Of a stretch of DNA of 64,000 nucleotides, positions 57,860 through 64,000 are shown piece after piece. Position 1 is the stretch's first letter. Each line of letters opens with the position of its first letter. Source of the DNA: Mesorhizobium waimense (GTDB taxonomy: Bacteria; Pseudomonadota; Alphaproteobacteria; Rhizobiales; Rhizobiaceae); NCBI RefSeq assembly GCF_003601975.1, contig NZ_QZWZ01000007.1:186001-250000 (forward strand), in the 5' to 3' direction. The notes below the pieces were generated by a model. The model ran no database searches. It worked only from the letters and a program-made list of their open reading frames with translations, and had not been told where the DNA came from. The position numbers were made by a program, and so were the translations under genes.

Positions 57860-59572
57860 CTACTTTTCCGGAGCGGTGGCGGGAGCCGTATAGCGGCGGC
57901 GCACGGCATCGAGCACAAGCTTGCGGCTTTCCTCCGCCGACAGGGTCTTGTCCTTCTCTGCCGAGGCCGTTTCGCGGGCGAGATCCTTGTCCCTGATCTG
58001 GTGGCGGAACCACTCGGAATAGTCGCCCGCGCGCAGATGATGCTCCCAGGTCTTGTCATCTATGCCTTCTGCCATCTGGGCAAAGATGATCAGATTGTGT
58101 GCCCTGAGGTTCATGGCATTGTCGGGACCTCTGAAATAGAAGCTGCCGGCTTCGTCGAGTTGGCCTTCAGCATATTTGCGGCTGTGCCGCTTCAGCGATT
58201 GGCTGGGCTCGTTCGCCTTGACCGTAATGGGCTTCTTGTTCGTATGCGGCCACCACAGCAGGACGCGCTCGCCTTTCGGCGAGGCGAAGTCTTTGGGCGG
58301 CTCCAATCCGGTCTCTTTGCAAAATGTCTTGATGACGCTTTTTGCCTGCGGGCCGAGCGCAATCACCGCCGTCACAAGGCGCAGGGCGTCCGTCGAGATC
58401 GCCTCCGGATGCACCGTGATCAGGATCGTGCCCGGCAATTCAAGGGATAGCACCGCTCGCGTGTCGTCACGCCGCTTGGGCAGAAGGTGGTGCGCCTCGT
58501 CGATGATCAGCCAGTGGGGTCTAGCCGTGCGGTAACGAAAACCGCCAAGGCCGGGGAGCAACTCTGCAAAGAAGTCGGGCCGCTCATGGACCCGTAGCGC
58601 CAGCCCCTTGACCACGACATTGGTATCGGGCTTCTCGATCAGGTCCAGCAACTGTTCCTTGCTCGGCGCGGTCGAACTGTCGCCGAGCGGCACCGCGCCC
58701 TGCAGTCCGTCATAGTCGCCCTCAGGGTCGAAGATGCAGAACTGCAGCCCGTTTTCGACCAGGCGTTCCGTCAGCGCCGTGGCCAAGGTGGATTTGCCGA
58801 TGCCCGAGCTTCCGGCGAGCAGAACCGTGTCCGTTGGCGACAGATAGACCTTCCGGCCCCCTGAGATCCCCAGCAGTACGCCGCGGGAGCGCTTCCGGAC
58901 GAGCTGATAATCGAGCTTGATCATCTTGCCGATCAGTTCCTCGACGCCCTTGCCGCGCGCGCCGCGGGTCACCAGATCGGCGGTATCCTTCACCGCCGGC
59001 AAGGCATTGTCGACGGCCACGCTGCAGCCAGAGGCCCGCAGGAAAGCGTGATCGTTCTCGGCGTCGCCGACGGCAACCACATTGTGCGGCGACAGCCGCA
59101 GATCCCCAAGCGCGGCGGCCAGTCCGGTCGCCTTGTTGACGCCGGTAGGCAGCACCATCACGGCACCTTTGTTGAAGATGATTTCCAGCTCCAGCCCCAG
59201 CTTCTTGATGACGTCGAGCACAGTTGCCTGATGGGGTTCCCAGGTTGCAACGATCGAGCGTCCGACCGAGAGCGGCTTCACGCCGCGTTTCTTGAGCCTG
59301 GTGACGAGGTCGGGCGAGGGCGACGGCGAAATCGCGCGCTCCTCTTCGCTGGCCGGCGTGTAGATCAGCGCGCCGTTTTCCGCGACCACCTTGTCGAAGA
59401 TGCCGACCTCCGGAAAAACCTGCTTGAGGTCGGGCAATTCGCGCCCCGTGACCAAAATGAGCTTGCGGCCGGTCTTCTTCAGTTGGTCCAGCGCCGAGAG
59501 CGTCCGCTTGGAAACGATCCCGTCATGCGCCAGCGTGCCGTCATAGTCAGTGGCCAATGCCATGAAATACAT
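57860..59572 (-). CDS. Fusion protein: HAD-IIB phosphatase plus HerA-like P-loop ATPase
   Basis: A 570-residue protein of two recognisable parts. Residues 1-215 are a Cof-type HAD phosphatase: TDYDGTLAHDG (Asp9, Asp11), ILVTGRELPD (Thr42), Lys147 in NKATG, and VAVGDAENDHAFL (169-174). Residues 240-440 are a P-loop ATPase: Walker A GSSGIGKS (254-261), a HerA/DUF87-like FDPEGDYDGL after it, and Walker B WLIIDEAHH (354-362). The last 100 residues include EHHLRAGDYSEWFRHQIRD, a W/H/GDYS pattern I associate only loosely with DUF5752. All catalytic residues look intact. Function is unknown; the join suggests ATP-driven control of a phosphatase or sugar-phosphate sensing. Confidence 0.88.
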   Translation of the reverse strand: MYFMALATDYDGTLAHDGIVSKRTLSALDQLKKTGRKLILVTGRELPDLKQVFPEVGIFDKVVAENGALIYTPASEEERAISPSPSPDLVTRLKKRGVKPLSVGRSIVATWEPHQATVLDVIKKLGLELEIIFNKGAVMVLPTGVNKATGLAAALGDLRLSPHNVVAVGDAENDHAFLRASGCSVAVDNALPAVKDTADLVTRGARGKGVEELIGKMIKLDYQLVRKRSRGVLLGISGGRKVYLSPTDTVLLAGSSGIGKSTLATALTERLVENGLQFCIFDPEGDYDGLQGAVPLGDSSTAPSKEQLLDLIEKPDTNVVVKGLALRVHERPDFFAELLPGLGGFRYRTARPHWLIIDEAHHLLPKRRDDTRAVLSLELPGTILITVHPEAISTDALRLVTAVIALGPQAKSVIKTFCKETGLEPPKDFASPKGERVLLWWPHTNKKPITVKANEPSQSLKRHSRKYAEGQLDEAGSFYFRGPDNAMNLRAHNLIIFAQMAEGIDDKTWEHHLRAGDYSEWFRHQIRDKDLARETASAEKDKTLSAEESRKLVLDAVRRRYTAPATAPEK

Positions 59573-59722
59573 CGAAATGACCTCTCCACGGGCTGCGATC
59601 GATGTAACTCGATCTTGTCGGCACGACTGGCCGGGAGAATGAACAACGCATGTCGATGGAAAAGGTTTATCTGCCTCGGTGAGCGGTCAGAAGGAACACT
59701 GATCTCACGTGCAACCGAAGTT

Positions 59723-59797
59723 TGGCTGGGGCGCCAGGATTCGAACCTGGGAATGTCGGTACCAAAAACCGATGCCTTACCACTTGGCGACGCCCCA
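59723..59797 (-). tRNA. tRNA-Gln (anticodon TTG), CCA encoded
   Basis: On the minus strand the cloverleaf is complete: acceptor TGGGGCG/CGCCCCA, D arm GCC/GGC, anticodon stem TCGGT/ACCGA with loop TTTTGGT (anticodon TTG, reading CAA), and T arm CCAGG-TTCGAAT-CCTGG. The discriminator is G and CCA is in the DNA. It sits alone between the HAD-ATPase gene and the VOC gene, both also leftward. Confidence 0.97.
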
Positions 59798-59918
59798 ATA
59801 AGCCATCAGACTCGCTTGTGCGGCGCGTTATTAGCAGAGCGGCCAAAAAGCACAATGGCAATGAAGGGCGGTGTCGCCCGCCTGATTTCGCAGCCCACAG
59901 CCGCGACCGGGAATGGTG

Positions 59919-60263
59919 CTACTCGCCCCAGATTGCCATTTCATTTCCGGCCGGATCGGTGAAATGGAACCGTCTGCCGCCCGGGAACGGGAAGATCGGC
60001 TTGACGATGGTGCCGCCTGCAGTTTCGATCGCATCCAGCGTTTCTTCCAGGTTTTCGGAGTAAAGCACGGGCAGCGGCTTGGCTGGCGCTTCGCCGGCAT
60101 CGGCCTGAAAACCGCCGTCGAGTCCTTCGGAAAAGGCCGAATAGGTCGGTCCGTAGTCGGTGAACGACCAGGAAAGGGCGGCGCTGTAGAAGGCCTTCAC
60201 ACTGTCCAGCGTGCCTCCGGTCGCCGGCATTTCCAGATAGTCGAGTTTTCCGGTCAGTTTCAT
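59919..60263 (-). CDS. VOC (glyoxalase/bleomycin-resistance) family protein
   Basis: A 114-residue protein of the vicinal-oxygen-chelate fold. The opening LDYLEMPATGGTLDSVKAFYSAAL, the middle LDAIETAGGTIVKPIFPFPGGRRFHFTDPAGNEMAIW and the paired beta-alpha-beta-beta-beta units are typical. The usual first metal His is not obvious and the GNEMAIWGE end keeps the Glu, so metal binding and catalysis are uncertain. The ATG at 60263 has GGAG seven bases upstream; the longer ORF is rejected. Confidence 0.88.
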   Translation of the reverse strand: MKLTGKLDYLEMPATGGTLDSVKAFYSAALSWSFTDYGPTYSAFSEGLDGGFQADAGEAPAKPLPVLYSENLEETLDAIETAGGTIVKPIFPFPGGRRFHFTDPAGNEMAIWGE

Positions 60264-60342
60264 GACGCCACTCCATACATAGTTCTCGTTATGTTCTATT
60301 CTGCCAGTACCGGTATCGCAAGTCTTTTTGACGCAGCCTTTG

Positions 60343-60383
60343 CTTAATCGGTTGTAGGGGTTTTTCTTAATCGATTGTAGAGG
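60343..60383. repeat. Two 18-bp direct repeats upstream of ppdK
   Basis: CTTAATCGGTTGTAGGGG (60343-60360) and CTTAATCGATTGTAGAGG (60366-60383) differ at two positions and are spaced 23 bp start to start, about two helical turns. They lie about 130 bases before the ppdK ATG and about 80-120 bases before the divergent VOC ATG. Likely a binding site for a dimeric regulator. Confidence 0.55.
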
Positions 60384-60509
60384 CCGGTCGCTTTGCCGAC
60401 GCCTTGCCTTTCGCAGTGCAGCATCATATCGCTCGGTCCGGACGCTGCGGAGACCGGGCCTAGTCGGTGCTTCGCCAATCTTTCCATCTCCAAGACCTGG
60501 AGGGCGAGC

Positions 60510-63194
60510 ATGACCAAATGGGTTTACACCTTCGGCGATGGTGCCGCGGAAGGCCGTGCCGGCGATCGCAACCTTCTGGGCGGCAAGGGCGCCAACCTGG
60601 CGGAGATGTGCAGCCTCGGCCTGCCCGTGCCGCCTGGCTTCACCATCACCACAGAGGTCTGCAACGCCTATTACGCCAACGGTCGTACCTATCCGGCTGA
60701 GCTGGAACCAAATGTCACGGTGGCGCTCGACCACATCGGCCGGCTGACCGAGCGCCGTTTCGGCGACCCGTCGAAACTGCTGCTTGTGTCGGTGCGTTCA
60801 GGCGCCCGCGCCTCCATGCCCGGCATGATGGACACCGTGCTCAATCTCGGCCTCAACGACGAGACGGTCGAGGCGCTGGCCGCCGATTCCGGCGATGCGC
60901 GCTTCGCCTATGACAGCTACCGCCGCTTCATCCAGATGTATTCCGACGTCGTCATGGGCCTCGACCATGATGTGTTCGAGGAGATCCTCGAAGACCAGAA
61001 GGCGAGCCTCGGCCACGAGCTCGATACCGAACTGACGGCGCTGGAATGGCAGGGCGTCATCGCGCTCTACAAGGCCAAGGTGGAGGAGGAGCTCGGCAAG
61101 CCGTTTCCGCAGGACCCGCACGAGCAGCTCTGGGGCGCAATCGGCGCGGTGTTTTCGAGCTGGATGAACAACCGCGCCATCACCTACCGGCGCCTGCACG
61201 ACATTCCCGAAAGCTGGGGCACGGCGGTCAACGTCCAGGCCATGGTGTTCGGCAATATGGGCGATACCTCGGCCACCGGCGTCGCCTTCACCCGCAACCC
61301 TTCGACCGGCGAAAAGCAGCTCTACGGCGAATTCCTGGTCAATGCGCAGGGCGAGGACGTCGTCGCCGGCATCCGCACGCCGCAGAACATCACCGAAGCT
61401 GCCCGCATTGCTGCCGGCTCCGACAAGCCGTCGCTGCAAAAGCTGATGCCGGACGCCTTCCAGTCCTTCGTCACCATCTCCGACAGCCTGGAAAAGCACT
61501 ACCGCGACATGCAGGATCTCGAATTCACCATCGAGCGCGGCAAATTGTGGATGTTGCAGACCCGGTCTGGCAAGCGCACCGCCAAGGCAGCGCTGAAGAT
61601 CGCCGTCGAGATGGCCAAGGATGGCTTGATCACCAAGGAGGAGGCGGTCGCCCGCATCGATCCCGCCTCGCTCGACCAGCTCCTGCATCCGACCATCGAT
61701 CCGAAGGCCGCGCGTGACGTGATCGGCATTGGCCTGCCTGCTTCGCCGGGCGCCGCCACCGGCGAGATCGTCTTTTCCTCAGGCGATGCCGAGGACGCCA
61801 AGGCGCAAGGCCGCAAGGCAATCCTGGTGCGCATCGAGACCAGCCCCGAGGACATCCACGGCATGCACGCCGCGGAAGGCATCCTGACCACGCGCGGTGG
61901 CATGACCAGCCATGCCGCCGTGGTGGCGCGCGGCATGGGCAAGCCTTGCGTATCGGGCGCCGGCTCGCTGCGCGTCGACTACAAGGCCGGCACGCTGATG
62001 GCGATGGGACAGACCCTCCGCAAGGGCGACATCATCACCATCGACGGCGGCAACGGCCAGGTGCTGAAGGGCGCGGTGCCAATGCTGCAGCCCGAATTGT
62101 CCGGCGATTTCGCCGCCATCATGGAATGGGCCGACGCCGCGCGCCGCATGAAGGTTCGCACGAACGCCGAAACCCCGCTCGATGCGCGCATGGCGCGCTC
62201 CTTCGGCGCCGAAGGCATCGGTCTCTGCCGCACCGAGCATATGTTCTTCGACGGCGACCGCATCGTCGCCATGCGCGAGATGATCCTGGCCGACACCGAG
62301 AAGGACCGGCGTGCGGCACTTGCCAAGCTGCTGCCGATGCAGCGCTCGGATTTCCTCGAACTGTTCGAGATCATGGCCGGCCTGCCGGTGACCATCCGCC
62401 TGCTCGATCCGCCGCTGCACGAATTCCTGCCCAAGACGGAAGGCGAAGTGGCTGAGGTCGCCGCCGCTATGAACGTGTCGCCGGAAAAGCTCAGGCAGCG
62501 CACCGAAGCCCTGCACGAGTTCAATCCGATGCTCGGCCATCGCGGTTGCCGCTTGGCCGTCTCCTACCCCGAGATCGCCGAAATGCAGGCGCGCGCCATC
62601 TTCGAGGCCGCCGTAGAGGCGGGCCAGAAGGCTGGCGCGCTGGTGGTTCCCGAAATCATGGTGCCGCTGGTTAGCCTGGTGAAGGAACTGGACTACGTCA
62701 AGGCGAGGATCGATGCCGTCGCCAAGAGTGTCATGGAAGAGACCGGCATCAAGATCGACTATCTCACCGGCACGATGATCGAACTGCCGCGCGCCGCGAT
62801 CCGCGCCCATGTCATCGCCGAGGCGGCCGAATTCTTCTCCTTCGGCACAAACGACCTGACCCAGACCACCTTCGGCATCTCGCGTGACGACGCCGCCTCG
62901 TTCCTGGAGACCTATCGCCAGAAAGGCATCATCGAGCAGGATCCGTTCGTGTCGCTCGACATAGACGGCGTCGGCGAACTTGTGCGCATGGCGGCCGAAA
63001 AGGGCAGGGCGACCAGGCCCGAGATCAAGCTCGGCATTTGCGGCGAGCATGGCGGCGATCCCGCCTCGATCCGCTTTTGCGAAGAGGTTGGCCTCGACTA
63101 TGTCTCGTGCTCGCCCTACCGCGTGCCAATCGCCAGGCTGGCCGCCGCGCAGGCAGCGGTGCTGGTTGCAAAGGCGTCGACGCCGCGCGCCTGA
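60510..63194 (+). CDS. ppdK: Pyruvate, phosphate dikinase
   Basis: An 894-residue enzyme interconverting pyruvate, ATP and phosphate with phosphoenolpyruvate, AMP and PPi. The N-terminal ATP-grasp domain starts MTKWVYTFGDG with GGKGANLAEM. The swivelling phosphohistidine domain has GGMTSHAAVVARGMGKPCVSG. The C-terminal PEP/pyruvate barrel ends in LGICGEHGGDPASI with the catalytic Cys. In rhizobia the enzyme serves gluconeogenesis from C4 acids. The ribosome site GGAGGG lies six bases before the ATG; the longer frame is rejected. Direct repeats upstream may carry its control. Confidence 0.97.
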   Translation: MTKWVYTFGDGAAEGRAGDRNLLGGKGANLAEMCSLGLPVPPGFTITTEVCNAYYANGRTYPAELEPNVTVALDHIGRLTERRFGDPSKLLLVSVRSGARASMPGMMDTVLNLGLNDETVEALAADSGDARFAYDSYRRFIQMYSDVVMGLDHDVFEEILEDQKASLGHELDTELTALEWQGVIALYKAKVEEELGKPFPQDPHEQLWGAIGAVFSSWMNNRAITYRRLHDIPESWGTAVNVQAMVFGNMGDTSATGVAFTRNPSTGEKQLYGEFLVNAQGEDVVAGIRTPQNITEAARIAAGSDKPSLQKLMPDAFQSFVTISDSLEKHYRDMQDLEFTIERGKLWMLQTRSGKRTAKAALKIAVEMAKDGLITKEEAVARIDPASLDQLLHPTIDPKAARDVIGIGLPASPGAATGEIVFSSGDAEDAKAQGRKAILVRIETSPEDIHGMHAAEGILTTRGGMTSHAAVVARGMGKPCVSGAGSLRVDYKAGTLMAMGQTLRKGDIITIDGGNGQVLKGAVPMLQPELSGDFAAIMEWADAARRMKVRTNAETPLDARMARSFGAEGIGLCRTEHMFFDGDRIVAMREMILADTEKDRRAALAKLLPMQRSDFLELFEIMAGLPVTIRLLDPPLHEFLPKTEGEVAEVAAAMNVSPEKLRQRTEALHEFNPMLGHRGCRLAVSYPEIAEMQARAIFEAAVEAGQKAGALVVPEIMVPLVSLVKELDYVKARIDAVAKSVMEETGIKIDYLTGTMIELPRAAIRAHVIAEAAEFFSFGTNDLTQTTFGISRDDAASFLETYRQKGIIEQDPFVSLDIDGVGELVRMAAEKGRATRPEIKLGICGEHGGDPASIRFCEEVGLDYVSCSPYRVPIARLAAAQAAVLVAKASTPRA

Positions 63195-63279
63195 TGGCCG
63201 CGATTGCCATGGACGACCGATCGATGACTGTCGATTGGCTCCGGCTGCGCGGTTGCCAGCTTACGATTTTGTGAGCAAA

Positions 63280-63301
63280 GTCACGCGAAGTTGCGCGTGA
63301 C
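63280..63301 (+). terminator. Hairpin after ppdK
   Basis: GTCACGCG pairs perfectly with CGCGTGAC around a 6-base loop. No T-run follows. It lies between ppdK and the GT9 gene. Confidence 0.45.
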
Positions 63302-63366
63302 GGTCCCCAATCTCGACATCGTTTTCGCCCAGTCTCGCAAGCCCAATCCCCCGGTGCCCGAAACAG

Positions 63367-64000
63367 ATGTTGCAGTTTTCCCACGCTCCCTTCCGTTCGA
63401 TCCTGATCCTGCAGATGAAATTCATCGGCGATCTCGTCCTCGCCTCCACGCTGGCGAAAAACCTGCAGCTCGAATATCCGGGCGTCAGGATCGTGTTCTG
63501 CTGCGAGGCGCGCTTCGCGAGTTTCCTCACCGCCCACGGCATCGCAGCCGATGTCGTCACCTTCAGCCGCGCGCGCATGCGCGGTTCACCGCTGCAGCGC
63601 GGGCGCGAGTTCTATTCGGTGGTGCGCAGGCTGCGCCAGCACCGCTTCGACATGACGATCGACCTGAGCGATTCGAAAACCTCGCGGCTCGTCGTCAGGC
63701 TCGTCAACGCCAGGACCAGGGTGGGCTACCACCCGACTGACAGACCCTTGCGCTGGTACGAGCGTAATCCGGCCAATGTTCGGGTCCCGCGATTCGGCTA
63801 TGGTGAAAGACACTATCTCTACCGCTACCTTTCGCCGCTTGAGGCGCTTGGGATCGATCTGCGCGTGAGAACGCCTTCCATCAAGCCGCTGCCGCTGGAA
63901 ACGGCTCGCGCCCAGGATTTGCTGGAAAAGCACGGGCTCAGGCGAAACGCGTTTGTCGCGGTGCATGCCGGAGCAAGCTTCCGAGGCCGGCGATGGCAGC
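63367..64000 (+). CDS. Glycosyltransferase family 9 (heptosyltransferase-like), 5' part, cut by window end
   Basis: The frame from ATG 63367 stays open for at least 211 residues to the window end. The N-terminus shows the GT9 first strand and loop, SILILQMKFIGDLVLASTLAKNL, where family members usually have RxGDxxLtTP. RVGYHPTDRPLRWYERN and AFVAVHAGASFRGRRW near the end fit the linker and the nucleotide-sugar strand of heptosyltransferases. It would add a sugar to lipopolysaccharide core, but the sugar is unknown. A methionine at residue 17 is an alternative start. Confidence 0.85.
   Translation, partial: MLQFSHAPFRSILILQMKFIGDLVLASTLAKNLQLEYPGVRIVFCCEARFASFLTAHGIAADVVTFSRARMRGSPLQRGREFYSVVRRLRQHRFDMTIDLSDSKTSRLVVRLVNARTRVGYHPTDRPLRWYERNPANVRVPRFGYGERHYLYRYLSPLEALGIDLRVRTPSIKPLPLETARAQDLLEKHGLRRNAFVAVHAGASFRGRRWQ

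Noticed and set aside
55957..58059. A 700-codon open frame antisense to smc
   Set aside because: A Ser/Arg/Ala-rich shadow of the SMC coiled coil; no motifs and no ribosome site.

Overview
The window reads as chromosomal DNA of an alphaproteobacterium of the order Hyphomicrobiales, most likely Mesorhizobium or a close relative. The grounds are the high GC content, the protein sequences themselves, rhizobial gene orders (coxB-coxA-ctaB-coxF-ctaG-coxC; DUF983-surf1-ispH-thrB-rnhA; thrC-mpp; mutY facing DUF721-dsbA-smc), a CcrM cell-cycle methylase, and palindromic repeats of rhizobial type. The genus assignment is inference; no database was searched. The content is mostly core metabolism. I saw no CRISPR array, prophage, insertion sequence with a transposase, or rRNA operon.

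Layout. 1-4.9 kb: the 3' end of purD, a secreted GH25 lysozyme-like protein, a MITE-like palindromic repeat, a small Cys-rich protein, and an acyl-CoA dehydrogenase/enoyl-CoA hydratase pair. 5.1-8.2 kb: four overlapping genes of unknown function, one polytopic membrane protein and three single-span proteins with predicted beta-rich periplasmic domains. 8.2-15.6 kb: pdxH, an RT0821-type lipoprotein, a DnaJ-like chaperone, fabI, a histidine phosphatase, a Tat-exported carbonic anhydrase, a DUF1344 protein, aroC, and a ribB gene with a degenerate GTP cyclohydrolase II half. 15.6-17.6 kb: an MFS transporter divergent from a TetR repressor, with three palindromic operators between them. 17.7-25.7 kb: an unknown membrane protein, a histone-deacetylase-like amidohydrolase, xseB, DUF2277, pirin, dxs, a small secreted protein, tlyA and an RlmD-type methyltransferase. 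25.9-28.5 kb: tldD, a GNAT gene and an IalB-like gene, all leftward.

28.8-41 kb: the aa3 cytochrome oxidase cluster (coxB, coxA, ctaB, coxF, ctaG, coxC) with an L,D-transpeptidase inserted before DUF983-surf1, then ispH-thrB-rnhA, a second histidine phosphatase, a DUF2938 protein, a peroxiredoxin and a lone DsbD-alpha-like domain. 41-49.8 kb: yqgE, a leftward operon thrC-mpp-GNAT-GGDEF/EAL, a lipoprotein and a HAD phosphatase. 49.9-57.9 kb: ccrM, a HAD gene with mutY, and DUF721-dsbA-smc. 57.9-64 kb: an unusual HAD-phosphatase/P-loop ATPase fusion, tRNA-Gln(TTG), a VOC protein, ppdK, and the 5' part of a GT9 glycosyltransferase cut by the window end.

The regions most worth following up are the four-gene membrane cluster at 5.1-8.2 kb (with an in-frame TGA near its start), the HAD-ATPase fusion at 57.9-59.6 kb, the triple-operator TetR/MFS module, the Zn-ligand-less RibB C-domain, and the repeat elements around 1.7 kb, 14.4 kb and 60.35 kb.
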